DNA from: Euonymus europaeus
Lineage: Eukaryota > Streptophyta > Magnoliopsida > Celastrales > Celastraceae
Length of the DNA: 64,000 nt
Direction of reading: 5' to 3'
Assembly: GCA_963580455.1 (NCBI GenBank)
Contig: OY756967.1
Coordinates: forward strand, 5,416,501 to 5,480,500
This document shows, in pieces, positions 12,379 to 24,719 of the stretch. A program made the translations under genes and the position numbers. The notes beneath the pieces were generated by a model. That model did no database searches. It worked only from the letters and a program-made list of their open reading frames with translations, and had not been told where the DNA came from. Numbering within the stretch: the first letter of the stretch is position 1; each line of letters begins with the position of its first letter.

Positions 12379-15300
12379 TCATGTCTCGGTCCATGTCAAG
12401 GATCCCACAATCAAGTATTTGCCTGGGAGTTCCCCAGCAGCCGGTGACAGGTACGTGAGTTTCCTCCTGCAAAAAGTAGCGGTAAGAGTTCAATGAAATC
12501 AGCATTTCAGTAAGATCTGTTTCACGGAATTAAAATGCTCAAATTCAAACCTTTGAATGTCGATGTCTGTGACGTAGATAAATCCAGCAACATTACTGCA
12601 GCAAAGAGGACGTGAAACAGTGAGGGTAAAGAAAGGAACTCAACAATAGAGATTATTCGAAACAAGTAGATAATTCTATTTACTAATGACTACATAGATA
12701 ATCATGCAATTTGCTTGCACTAAATTAATATTTCTAGGAATCATCAGTTCATAACTAAAGAGATAAAGTAATCTAATTACTATATACTAGCATCCTTTCC
12801 AATTTGTTGCAATTAAAGCAAAACTTTTGAAAAGGTTGGTGCTGAGGGCTAGGCTTGACGAGCACATTGACGTTTACTATTTGTACTGCTGTTTGATTAG
12901 ATTAATTGTAGACAGACAGATTACTAATGTCAGCCTAAAGAGTTTTAATTTACCTTGAAAGAATCTGGTCGGGTTCTTGGGCATATGAAACAGCAAGAAC
13001 TAGATGCAGCATATCTCGGTTAATTTCAACGGGAACTAATCTTAAAGGGTCTGCAACCCGATCTGCCCCGATGGGAAGAGCAGACTTTGGGGCCTGTGGC
13101 CCCCCACCAACCCGAAATACGGACAAGTCACTGAAATTTGCAATACTCGAATGTGGCGAGAGATCATTTCCAAGGCCATAAAAATATTCCTGTAAGACAC
13201 AACAGAGAGTAGCCTAGTTGTTAGATCACTTACAAAGCCATAAAATTAAAGAAAAACCTGAACTAGCAATATTTCTATGGGTCAGATATTCCCAGCTAGC
13301 AAATTTACCTCAATTCCAAACCTTTTTTGTTTCTACAGCATAGGAGCTTGCACACGTTTATTTTTTATAGTTTCAATTTCTTAGAAAGATCACACTTACA
13401 AGTGGGAATGTAGCAAGCATATCACCATCCATTCCCTTCTTACAAAAGGGGAGGCAATATTTTTCCCCAAGTCCATTCTCTTTTATATTGGAATTGAAAT
13501 ATTAATAAATAAAATAATTCATTCTACAAAAGGGAGAATAAGAAGTTGTGCAATTGAGGGTATAAATATGACTAAATTATGGAAATTCTTTTTCCTTGTC
13601 CCCATAAGCAGGAACTTTAATTATTAGAGAGAAGGATTTTTTTTTTACCCTTATTCTATAGCTCCTTGTCTTTTGGCGGACTTTTGCATTCCTTGACACA
13701 ACACCACCTGACTTTTGAAGTTTGACAACATCCACATTAGGTTTGTTCTTGAGCACATCTCTCAGCATGCTGAAGAGTTTTTCCTGCAAACCAAGAAATA
13801 TGAAAGGACTACTGAGGTCTCACGGATGGCCAAATGGAAAACTATTTTTCATTAAATCAATAATCAATTTTGAGCAGTAATCGCAAGGCATCATTTGAAG
13901 AGAAACGCTTGCATTTAGAAAACACAAGAACTGACGTGTTATACACCTAATAAATTTATTCTCATTCTGGATGCCATAAATATATATCTTCTGAAACTAT
14001 TTGCATCAGTAATGAAGAATACTAAAAATTAGTATAGAGGGAGGAGATGTAAAATTCTACCTATTTGCTATTTCAGTTGCCATCATCTTCCATCAAAAGA
14101 AAAGTCAAAACTCCGGAGGAATTGCTATGACTATTTCATCAAGTACAGGATCAAACCCTTTGTTTTGGATGTTAAAGTCCATAGTATAACAGGAGGGCAC
14201 TTAGATTAGTGCATGCTCAAGACAGCAAGAATGGCAATAAAAAGAGTAATGGTAATCCATACGAAATTTTTATTTAGGAAGTTGCTTGGGAGAGGATTCA
14301 TGTTATCGCCAATCTTGAAAGAGAGGCATTGTGATGCCAAATTGATGCACTCGTTGCAAAAAGAAAGTGGAAACAGCTAATCATTTGCCACTGCATTGTG
14401 ATTGGAAAAAAAAATCATGGGTATGAGTCATGAAAAAACTGATCTTTTATAGGTGAGGAGCCTCAGCCAGGCAGGAAATTACAGCATGGAGCTATACTCG
14501 TGGAGGCAAAGGCTATAATTGCAGAGGAACAGGAACAGGAACAGGAACATCTCCTTTGCATCTGGTGGATAGTGTGAAAAGAGAGGAAGATGAGAATGTT
14601 CTAGGGTGTGGAGACAAGTATTCAAAGCATTTGCACCAGCTGGTAGCAGCTCTTGTGTTTTTGGTATGGTATAGATGTGCCCTATTTTTATAAATCTCAT
14701 TCACGCTCTCCCTTGTAGATCAACGTTCTATTATTTGTTTTGTACATGAGTAAAATCCCCTAGGTAAATTTTTAATAGAATTCCTTTTATGTTCTCAAAA
14801 AAAAGGACATCAAATTGTAACAGTGATGATTGATGAAAGAAACAAAGCACTGCCCATGACAAACATGTTAAACCCAGAGTTCAACCATTCACCATCTAAG
14901 TCAAAATGGTCATGGCTTACAATATATAGCATCCAGTAATAAGTTCACAATTTTGGATAACTATTGAACCTATAAAAACATGACGCACAACGGCACAAGG
15001 ATTCTTAAAAGGATATTGTTGCAGTCACAAGAGACTAGTTATCATATTTCATATTTGAAATGAAAATGATTACCTGGCCCAAAACCAAGACGACATTAGC
15101 ATTGAATGTATCAATTGCATGGAGAAGTAGCTGCAATAATTTAAAAAAAGTGCATCAGACAACACATTCCAAATAACTAAAATAGAAAAAGAATTACTAC
15201 TTTACACTGTCTAAACTTCAGAGCTCCCTTACCTCATAGCCAACACCTTCTATCCATCCCATGCTATTGATCACCATGCCCGCAGCACGAGATTCAGCAT

Positions 15301-17649
15301 TGCCAGTCATTTGTCTCTCCAGTACCTGAGCAAGCTCCTTCACAAGCACCTTGTACAAATCAACATTCTGACTGCCAAGAAAAACGTTGAAAATTTGGTG
15401 ACCAGCACATAACAGTTGGTCATGAAAGAATATTATCATTACATGGAAAAAGGATTTATTGTTACATTGAAAAGGACTTAATGTAACACGGAAAATCAAC
15501 CAATATGATAAATGAACAAGTCATGAAATAGCCTTAAAATTGATTGAAACAGCCCAATCGGTTACCTAGGAGTTGTGTGCCCATAAAAGTAAACAAGTGG
15601 CATTTCCAAAGGAATTCCTTCCACCGGATCAATGGGCATTTCAATTGGCGTGGCAGCAATGGCTCCAGGAATTGTTATGGAGCCTTGGCCAATATCCAAG
15701 TCCACGTAAGTAGGTTTCCAGCCCTGTTTAGCTGCCCAACTCAGAAGCATCTTTGACAATGTGCTCTTCCCAGAATCTGTGGGCCCCACTACAATCACCC
15801 TTGGGCCCTGGACCAACAAGTAATACCATGGATGAGTTTAAAAAAATGCACATCAGCGTAGAAATGGACTCACCTTAAGTACTATAAACTCGCACCATGC
15901 AGCTTGTTCCAGTAATCAGTTCGACAAGTTTAAATTCGTTTGGCCAAAAAAAAAATTACAAGTGGAACAAAAAATTCGCACAAAGCTTAGCAAATATTAA
16001 AAAATCAAGAATGAAACTTTTATCTTACTTTCCTTTTGAGTGGTAAAATTATAGAAGCCCCAAGAAAGAAGAATGGCACATTTATCAATGATTTCTTGAC
16101 TTTTGTTTTTGAAGGGTAAAAATGAAAGAGTTTTGTCATTAAAGCTCTTATGTAGTTCAACTCAGTAGCAAGCACAATGCTCATGCTGCTAGAGAGTCTC
16201 AGCTAGCAAGAACGAATAAGTTACGAAACAATATAAAAAAATTATCCATTTAGAAAGGAAGAAAATTAAAAGTTCTTCAACCGATAGCCAAAGTAGACAA
16301 CAAAACAAGTGCTAGCAACTATCCAATATTATTAGAAATGAGAGGTCTCAGGGACCCTTTTAAGTTTAAAAGCTTTTTAATTCTTGTATTATAAACATTT
16401 TTTACAACATGTGAATGCCACTGCAATACCATGTGTTGAAAAATTGTGGGATCATTAACAGATCATCTTGACACTTAAAAAGAAAGATTCACCAAAGATG
16501 TAATAGTAAGACTACAACTTAGAAGTATAAAATATACCTGAGAAGCATCGGGCTCTGTGGATGATGATGCTTTGGCACGGTGTCTACGACCATCTAGTAC
16601 GGCATGCACATTTACATAACTCACCATTGGTGTCTATAACATTGAGGATTGGCAAACCGTCGTCAGTCATTGATAAGATAGTTTCACATGCCAAATCAAG
16701 ATACATGGAAACTAAATAGTGCACGATAATGTACCTCATCTGCAGTATAATCAGTTTCAGTAGTCCCATCCATTTCTATTGTGGCTCCAAACCAACTAAA
16801 AACCTGATAACCAAAAAGCAAATTTATTTAGAAAAAGTCAAAAGGAAGATTACTTTTAATAGAATTGCATGATATGATGTCTAAGCATTATATCTGATTA
16901 AATTTACAAACTGCAGAAAAACTGCCATCTAGTACCTAAGGCATAAAACAGCACCTCTACTCAGAAAACCAAAAGAAAAGCATTCTATCAGGAGCGGAAA
17001 ATAAAAAATTTTGATACTCAAAACCAAGGGTAGAGTTGCACTGGTGCAAACTAGAGGTTACTGGTTCAATATCTTCCCATTCCTAGAAGCAGCCTCTCCA
17101 CATATTATGTGGAAGGCAAACAGTACAATCGCCATCAAATTGATGGTAAATAAGCTTCTTTAAGAAAGAATTTATCATCATCTTATCAAAAGCTCAATAC
17201 CTAGAAGACTCAGATCATGCAGAGCTCATACAAAACGGCTAGAATAACAAAAAAAATTCTAAAATAAACCTTCACTTCACTGAAAAATTGTCAAGTGGTG
17301 CACCCAACTTCCGAAAATCAGTAAAGAACCCAGAGAATTTTCTAAGCACATGAATTCGTGTTTAAGACATGCACAAACCAACAATTATATTAGCAGAACA
17401 AAAAAAAGACTTATAATTTAGCGAAAGAAACTAAGATTGGTGAAATTTTACAGCGAATTTGAGACGGGGAGGGAAGGTGAGCCAGATTTCAGGGGCAAGT
17501 TCGGAGCCAAAAATCTCGGCGGTGCCGGAGAGAAGGCGGAGGCGGAGAGGCGTGTCATTAGCGACTTCAATTCTAAGCTCGCTTTCCTTCTCTAATTTGA
17601 CCTGCTTAGTTGTCGCCGGTACAGGCGTGACTGCGCCAGCATACGCCAT
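12379..17649 (-). CDS. CLPS3: Polyribonucleotide 5'-hydroxyl-kinase / pre-mRNA cleavage factor CLP1 (CLPS3-like), complete
   Basis: CLP1 is an ATP-binding subunit of the nuclear pre-mRNA cleavage and polyadenylation machinery; some homologues have RNA 5'-kinase activity. Ten minus-strand exons: 17452-17649, 16735-16803, 16538-16633, 15566-15807, 15233-15371, 15074-15130, 13649-13783, 12954-13189, 12551-12595, 12379-12466. Phases match throughout, giving 434 aa, the family's usual size. An N-terminal beta domain (ELRIEVANDTPLRLRLLSG) precedes the P-loop GPTDSGKST (residues 129-137, Lys135) and YVDLDIGQGSITIPG. Next come VYFYGHTTPSQNVDLY and NSMGWIEGVGYELLLHAI, and the C-terminal domain ends SLTWTET. 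The ATG at 17647-17649 is the first in frame and follows a plausible short leader. The last acceptor is a NAGNAG (CAGGAG), so one Arg at QRRKL may be optional. Intron 1 carries a SINE. Confidence 0.95.
17030..17165 (-). mobile_element. Au-SINE-like fragment in CLP1 intron 1
   Basis: Read on the minus strand it has the order ...cataatatgtggagaggctgcttctagg...attgaaccagtaacctctag...accagtgcaac. This matches the 3' body of plant Au SINEs (GAGGCTGTTTCC, then GAACCxGTGACC, then TTGCACCA). It lies in sense orientation within intron 16804-17451. Ends are approximate and the 5' tRNA-like part is not clear. Confidence 0.55.
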
Positions 17650-18589
17650 GTCGTTCCCACTACTGCTCCGCTGTTCACTGTGCGAGTTTGATTCTTTATT
17701 CTGTGTGGTCGTTTGGTTTCCTTGTCAACTCGACTAATTAATTTTCAACTTCTCCGTTTGTATTCCCGATCGCCATAACCAATTCTTATATTTTGTGTTA
17801 TTTCTACTTTCTAGACACATTCTCCGTAAATAACCATACAAAAACAGCATCTATCAAGGTTCTAATCTTAACCACACCAAAAATTGCATAAATATTTATA
17901 TTGTCTTAATTAATAATATTGATTAATATTTATCATTTATTGTCTATAATTCTAAAAATCCGTCAATAATATTGATTAAATTCATATGATAATCCATGAG
18001 CAAAAAAAAAATTAAACAATTAAATTCCGTCGATAATCATTCAACAAAAAATTAAAAAAAAAAAAAATTTGATGTACTAGTTTTTTATATTGCTTTACAG
18101 AAAATAAGGACAAAAAGGTGAATTCAAACGTGGAACTATTCGTGAACTGTCAAACACCTTAAGCTGAATAAAGATGTAGAGCAGGAAACGACAGCTCATT
18201 GAACTCTTTAGACACCTCATTGAGCTATCCGAACAACTTAAGCCAAATCAGTATACAGCACAGTTTTAAGGGTCGGACACCTCACTAAGCTATCCGGACA
18301 CATGTCATGAGACCAAACATTTAATAGATGCAACCACACTACCCATGACATGCCCGTGATTTATGATTTTTAGTCATCGCTTAAGGATTTGCCTAACAAC
18401 AATGATGGAGACAATAATTAAGGAACATGTATTTTCCTTACCCTTTTTTTTTTGTTTTTTGGACTAGCTACATATTTTTCCCACGTACCTGTGTGACAGT
18501 GGTATTGTAGTCTCTATTTCTATTTTCGTCATTCTGAATTCTAATATCAAGAATTTATATGCCTAGCTTCTCATGGGTGGAGTGAGAAA
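17650..18589. other. Region upstream of CLP1 (leader, promoter, spacer)
   Basis: 17650-17730 is the GC-richer likely 5' leader of CLP1. The rest is AT-rich with a few similar short stretches (cattgagctatccga / cactaagctatccgg, near 18218-18296) and no coding exon. Confidence 0.45.
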
Positions 18590-19385
18590 ATGGTTATGGA
18601 TTTGACTCGTGCAATTCCCAAAAGAATAAGTTCTGATGGAGGTTATAATTAAATGGAGTAGTTTCATCAAATAGTGTACAGGTATGATACTTTGGTTTTC
18701 TAATTTTACTCAATATTTTTGCTTCCCTTATCATTTAGATGTTGCTTGTATCAGACATGGTGATTCCATTACCTTAGCTGAACATTTTTGTATGATTTGC
18801 CGATTCGGTGGTTGGTGGCACCTGTGGGATGTCTCCTAGTTGTTCCTCTGCCTTTATATGTTGGAAATTATGTGATTGCTTGTTACTTTTGATTTGGACG
18901 TTCGTCTATTTATTCCATCACCTTTTTTCTTCTTCTTTGTTTTCACTTGCAAATGTTTGGATATAATTGGTATCTCAATTTAGTTTCAGTTGACTTATGT
19001 TTGGAATTGCATGCTTGTTTCCCCACACTCATTTCTTTTACGCTAATTGTTTTCTAGGCTATCCGAAAACACAAGTTAGTCGGCGTACTTGATGATCCTA
19101 GTATTTCTGATCTCAGCGAATATGTTGATTTGCTTTCATCAGTCAGTCTCAGTTTCTTGGTTCACTCCGAATAAATTTTCGAGTTGAAGCATTGCTTCAG
19201 AACTGCATAGACGAACAAGCTGATTCTCTTAGGACGGGGCATTGGCTTCTGGTAGGAGAAGGTGAAGCTCGCTTCTAGGAGGGGGCCTGATGAGCATGTA
19301 GCAGATGGGATGGGTACCAGATATTAGGCAATGACTATTATGAGCAAAAAACATGGTGTGCCAGTTCCATTTGAATATACTCTTT
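18590..19385 (+). pseudogene. NDUFAF7/MidA-like methyltransferase pseudogene, copy 1
   Basis: Remnant of the 3' part of an NDUFAF7-like gene (mitochondrial arginine methyltransferase for complex I assembly). An exon near 18590-18681 reads MDLTRAIPKRISSDGG, then decays with in-frame stops before a preserved donor (CAG|gtatga). An intron follows, then exon sequence from about 19055: AIRKHKLVGVLDDPS...DLSEYVDL. The next exons are fused without an intron, with a frameshift and stops: QFLG-like sequence, LVGEGEARF, then GPDEHVADGMGTRY, stop, AMTIMSKKHGVPVPFE. Upstream exons are absent. The family is recognised from the AIRKHKfVdiLDD, DLSaYVDF and GMGTRYLAMAIV motifs; the reading is by eye. It is non-functional. 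A second copy lies at 30727-31305. Confidence 0.75.
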
Positions 19386-20480
19386 TTTAATACAACATTA
19401 TGTAAGAATTGCTTATTAAGAACATAAATTGTTGCCGTTCATGATGTGATGAAATAAGTTTTTGCATCACCCTATTAAAGTTTTCTAAAAATTACAACAA
19501 AAAATTCTTCTACTCTTATGATCTATAGGCAGAATATGCAATATGCACATACAATGTACACGTACAATAAATAATTCTTCTACTCTTATGATCTCCAGGC
19601 ATAATATGCAATATGCACATACAATCTACACCCTGATATGGACAGAGTTCAAGTAGGCTTATCATTTCAAGCCAACTTTATTTGCACTCTATTGTTTTCC
19701 TACTACACGATAACTATAACTAACTTAGTTTTGACTACGTTATTCAAAGTAGAGTTTTTTGAAAAAATGACCCTCATTTATAAGATATTTTAAAAATTAA
19801 CCCCTCCTCTCATATAATGTTAAGTTTGACCCTTTGACATTGGAAAAGACACTGTAGCCCTTGCACACCTTTTCATACATTTTTCCTTTTAAAAAAAGGT
19901 TATTTTGAAAAACAACTCTTTTTAAACATCAAATTATAACTTTAGCTCCACCTTTTTTATAATTTTATAGCTAACTCTTTTGGCATGTGAAAAGTCTAGC
20001 CTACCCTCAAATTTCATTTTCCCCCAAAATCATTTAACAAATAAAAAAACTTAAAAAATAAGAAAATCAGGTTAGAAACCCTTCTTCACGCCTCACTTCT
20101 GGTTCTTCTCATTTTCCATTTTCGTCTACTGCAAATCACTCTCTCTCTAAGGTAGAGGAAGAAAGAAGAAGAAGGAAGAGGAAGAAGATTGTTGTGCTCT
20201 TTGTCACACTCTCTCTCTCTAACGTGCTATCTCACACACACACTCTCTCTCTCTCTACAATGCTCTCTCACTTTTTGTCTCTCTCACCATATTGTGGTGC
20301 TCTCTCTCTCTCTTAATTTCTCTCATATTCTTGTATTTGGTGTCCCTTCCATGTGGATTGACACATGAAATGAAAGTTTTGAATTTTAGTAGAAACTAGA
20401 TTGTATTCTTAGATTCAAGTGATGCAAACATAATTTTACTTGATTATCCATTGAAATTGGTTTGTGGGTTTAGTTTTGTA
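19386..20480. other. Spacer with short repeats and CT-rich stretch
   Basis: It contains a 70-bp tandem duplication (19503-19642, aattcttctactcttatgatct). From about 19752 comes sequence resembling a Mutator-type end (gaaaaaatgaccctcattta), then a CT/GA-rich stretch at 20130-20320. No gene was recognised. Confidence 0.45.
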
Positions 20481-20514
20481 AACATATGGAGTTATTGAGA
20501 ATTGAATTTTTTTA

Positions 20515-21150
20515 AGTGCCTGAGACATGCATGTTTTTTCATTGGTTGATAACTGATTGTTATGTAAGTTGAGAACAAAGTAATTGTGAGGTTGAGAATT
20601 GAACTGTTTGTTAGTAGTTGAGAACTGAATTTTATTTCATTGGTTGAAAACTGTTTGTTTTTACTTGGTTGAGAACTGCATTTTTTCATTAGTTGAGAAC
20701 TGTTTGTTTTGATTAGTTAAGAACTGCCCATTTTGTCTTGGTTGAGAAATGCATGTTTTTGATTGGTTGAGAACTGACTGTTTTGACTTAGTTGTGAAAT
20801 AGTTGTTTATACTTGGTTGAGAAATGTTTGTTTTGATTGGTTGAGAACTGAGTGTATTGACTTGGTTGAGAAATGACTATTTTGACTATGTTGAGAAATG
20901 TCTGTTTTGATTGGTTGAGAACTGAGTGTATTGACTTGGTTGAGAAATGACTATTTTTGACTATGTTGAGAAATACATGTTTTGAGTGGTTGAGAATATT
21001 TTGTTTTCACTTGGTTGAGAAATGTCTGTTTTGATTGGTTGAGTACTTCCTGTTTTGACTAGGTTGAGAATTGTCTATTTAGACTTGGTTGAGAACTGAC
21101 TGTTTTGATTGGTTGAGAACTGCATGTGTTGAGTGGTTGAGAACCATATA
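20515..21150 (+). repeat. Degenerate ~20-bp tandem repeat (ttggttgagaactg)
   Basis: Roughly 25-30 degenerate units of the form TTGGTTGAGAAcTGnnTGTTTTGA, about 20-21 bp each. They alternate so that a 40-bp period (gattggttgagaac / gacttggttgagaaatg) is visible in places. More units occur at 21740-21990 on the other side of the transposase remnant. Confidence 0.85.
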
Positions 21151-21182
21151 TTTTTTATTTTTTTCTTGATAAATGTTGTCAT

Positions 21183-21703
21183 TTATAGGATGGTTCGACC
21201 AGTCAAAAAACGTAAAGTTGAGGAAATAATGAATAGAATGGTTCGACCGGTCATAAATGTAACGTTGAAGACATAATGCTTAAGTTCGTTCGACCAATCA
21301 ATAAATGTAAACTCATAATTCACCATTATGGTCTCCTGCAATTCATTCCAAGAGGATCCTCTCATGTGAAGTACGCTGGGGGATTCATAAACGAGATGAA
21401 GTGTGACCCTTCTTTGATGGTCATGTTCGACATTGAATTGTGTATTGAGCAGGATTTAGGATATGAAACATATGCATGCTACTACTAGGTACCAAATACG
21501 ATGGATTTAGAGTATGGACTCCATATTTTGAAGAATGTAAGCGATATGATATGAGAGATATGCTTGAAGCAGTTCGTGGATACGAATGTATAAATATCTA
21601 TGTTAACCCTGATTTTACAAATGATGATGGGTCAAATACAAATATGGTAGAAGATGTCATAGATGCTGAGCAAAAAGCAACCAATCTCGAGGAAGACTAG
21701 CAA
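21183..21703 (+). pseudogene. Mutator-like (MULE) N-terminal PB1-like domain remnant
   Basis: Two overlapping open stretches in different frames, 21276-21488 and 21476-21700, together resemble the N-terminal PB1-like domain of plant MuDR-type transposases. The motifs are HVKYAGGFINEMKCDPSL, then MFDIELCIEQDLGYETY, then DMLEAVRGYECINIYV. The frame shift near 21480, the missing zinc-finger and transposase domains, and flanking degenerate repeats show it is a fossil. The assignment rests on motif resemblance only. Confidence 0.55.
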
Positions 21704-21739
21704 TTTTATGTTTATCTTATCACTTTGTAGTTTGGTTTG

Positions 21740-21990
21740 TTTATTAGGTTGAGAATGTAGCCTAAGACTATGACGGTTAAGAACCTTGTATTATTTTCTA
21801 AACATTGTATTATTTTGTTAACGAATGAGAAATGCATTATAGTACTTGTTGTTTTAACTTGGTTGAGAATTTTCTGTCTTAATTGGTTGAGAACTCATTG
21901 TTTTAACTTGGTTGGGAACTGCCCATTTTCACTTAGTTGAGAACTACCTGTTTTGATTGGTTGAGAACTCACAATTGTGACTTGGTTGGT
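21740..21990 (+). repeat. Second block of ttggttgagaactg repeats
   Basis: Continues the 20515-21150 repeat family (for example aattggttgagaactc, acttggttgggaactg). It flanks the transposase remnant on its other side. Confidence 0.7.
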
Positions 21991-22505
21991 GTCTCCCAGA
22001 AGCACTAGCAGGCAGAGATTATTTGTTTTATGTTTGGATGTGGCTCTGGAGTGTAAATGAGGAGGACTAGAGTGATTAGAATTGGGTTTGTCTAGGTAGT
22101 GAGGATTAGGGAATTAAGATTATGCTGAATGTTGGTTTTGTGTCTTGTTCCTTTTTGCACATGGTGTCTCTATTCCCATGCCCTATTTCCTATTTTTGTA
22201 AACCTTCTTATGACCCATGACTGTGTTTATATCACTTTTTGTTTTTGTTTGCTAAGACCTAATTGTTGTGTAGTTCTTTCGATTAGTGGAGCATTACTTT
22301 GGCATGAGGAGGCTTGATTGACATGCAAGCCTATGATAACTGGTATGGACTTATATGAGTGTAAACACTACCCAAGAGTTACATGAGTGACAAATACTTT
22401 TAGGAGTGAATCCTAGTGAGGTTGTGTGGATGTAGTCTGTGCTAACAGTATTTGTGGATCACATTCCCTTAGGCAAGTTATGATTAAATATGTTTAGGGC
22501 ATATT

Positions 22506-22869
22506 CTGTTGATAATATAATTCTAGTCTTGCCTATTTCAGAACTCGTGGAATCAGAGTTGCAACTGGTTCTACTAATTGTCGGAAAGTACACTACCTAG
22601 TATGCCACTTCATGGAATCGTAGACGATAATTTTTCTCTTTTTCAAGTCTAATTTCATAGCCACCCAATGATCTCTAGTAAAATTCGCTGTTGATAATAT
22701 AATTCTAGTCTTGCCTCTTTCAGAACTCGTGGAATCAGAGTTGCAACTGGTTCTACTAATTGTCGGAAAGTACACTACCTAGTATGCCACTTCATGGAAT
22801 CGTAGACGATAATTTTTCTCTTTTTCAAGTCTAATTCCATTAGCCACCCAATGATCTCTAGTAAAATTC
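22506..22869. repeat. 182-bp tandem duplication within the Ulp1-like remnant
   Basis: Two copies start at 22506 and 22688 (ctgttgataatataattctag), almost identical over 182 bp. Each encodes on the minus strand the segment NFTRDHWVAMKLDLKKRK ... IIVYDSMKW. The 22688 copy has an extra A in GTGGCTAATGG that shifts the frame. Confidence 0.9.
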
Positions 22870-24355
22870 GCTGGGAAGTAGATTTTGTCAAGTTCAGATC
22901 ACGATTTGGTGTTATATTTATTGTCCATGCCCCACACAGTCTCCAGAAGTCCGCCATTTTTATCCCACTTTTTGTGTATTTTAGATTTTTTGAATGAAGA
23001 CCATCTAAATTGGAATTGTAGCTATATATATATAATCAAGACCAAAAAATTATTTTGGTCTAACAAACAAAACAAAAATCAATTATATAAAATTCACAAC
23101 CAAAACAGAAATGATTTTTGATAAACAACTTACATGGAATTCTGTCGTTAGAATATCAAATTTTTGGTTGAAAATGTTAGGGTGTTCAGAACTCCTCTTG
23201 CGAATGAAATATATTGCAGTGTCCAAATGCTGAAAATGTTGTACACTTGTCAAATGTGCTTGTTATATATCTATGATTATATGCAATATTTAAAAAGATT
23301 GAAGTAATACTTATGGTGTCCTTCAACCAACCGTCAGGGTTCAATAGTTCATCAAACCAAGATTTATTGAATGAACCAGTAGGATATTCAATGCCTTCAT
23401 TAGACTTCAGATTTTTGAAGTATGCATCCATTTCGACTTCCCAATGGATTGAACTCCTCCAACTCCTCCCCATCATCTTCATGAATTACAAGCTTCCTTC
23501 TCTTAGTCTTGGGCTTCACATTTTGGTCTGCAGATGGTAAGTTCAAGGCTTTTCCATTTCTCAAAACACGTTTTTTGCTTCTGGTATATTGTGCAATTGG
23601 TTGTTCTTTAGGGGGTAGAGCAATTGGATGTTTTATTGTTGGATGTTCAGCTACTGCTCGTTGAGCAATAATCAGTTGGAGGAGAATGTCCAATTTTGAA
23701 TTATCCAATGGACATTCCTCAATTTGACTTCCAGCATCCATCTGACTCCTCTTCAACAGACCACCACCCATCAGACTCCCCTTCAATTGAGCACCATCGA
23801 GCATACTACCCTCCATCTTCTCATGCACCTCCCCCTCCACCTCCTCCTTCCCATCATTATCAACATCCAAATTCTTTCCCTCCATATCCTTGCCCTCCAT
23901 GTCAACAACCATAAGATTTTCATCCCTATTTTCCTCCCTATCCCCATCCCTATCCCTCTCATCCTAATCCTTCCTCTCAGCATTATCCATCTGACATTCA
24001 TCCATCTTTTTCTGAGTCTCTTTCTCCTCCTCCTCCTCACCTACACTATTCTTCTGTGAGTCCATCTTATTTCAATCTCTTTCCTCTCCCCCTCCTCCTC
24101 ATCCACCCCCTTCATCTCCTTCCTATCATTACCAACATCAAATTTCTCAATATCTATCTCACAACTATCAACATTAATTTTCAGACTTTTCTCAATCATG
24201 TGTACCCTACTAGACAAGATGTCAATCTTGTTATTCAATTCTGAAACACTGGTTGGTGGCATAAACTCGTGCCGTTCAATTCGAAAATGGTATAGCTCGT
24301 CTCCCCCCGTCGTTCTCCTTAACTGGACACCGAAATCACCACCAATAGTGGCCAA
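22560..24355 (-). pseudogene. Ulp1-like (C48) protease pseudogene of a Mutator/KI-MULE-type element
   Basis: Minus-strand remnant of a Ulp1-family cysteine protease of the kind carried by some plant MULEs. The order is 24355 (MATIGGDFGVQL, then ELNNKIDILSSRVHMIEKSL), an acidic Asp/Glu-rich linker (about 24060-23800), a basic patch KPKTKRRKL, and then the protease start KSWFDELLNPDGWLKD (about 23310-23350). Near 22850-22700 follow DKIYFPANFTRDHWVA with the catalytic His, and KIIVYDSM with the catalytic Asp. Downstream, QLVEPVATLIPRVL is present but the catalytic-Cys motif is not. Breaks include frame changes near 24055 and 23430, a TAG near 23965, and the 182-bp internal duplication. It is not functional. 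It faces the PB1-like remnant, consistent with one decayed composite element. Confidence 0.65.
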
Positions 24356-24719
24356 AATCTCCAGGCCTCCCTTCCGTCACCGTCGTCTTCGGAGCGCCCT
24401 TCTTCTGGTTTTAGAGTTTTCCTCGATCCGCGAGCCAATATATATTTATTTGTTTTCTTTTATCAATTGACCCATATACCCTTATTCCTATTTACAATCA
24501 GGCCATTAATTAACTACTAAATTCTCTACTTCTAATAATTTACGTTAATTCCATTTGATCTCCACTTCCGACAATTCATGCACCAAATAATTTTATTTAT
24601 CACATAAAAATTTAATAAAACTATTTCGGTTCTATCTAATTTAAACACATTAAAACACTCAAAATTATTACAATCCTATATAACAAATATCATTTCACCT
24701 AACGAAACTTTTAGTAACT

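Noticed and set aside
23696..24059. Plus-strand Pro/His/Leu-rich frames (HPSDSPSIEHHRAYYPP type)
   Set aside because: They are the antisense reading of the acidic Asp/Glu-rich linker of the Ulp1-like remnant.
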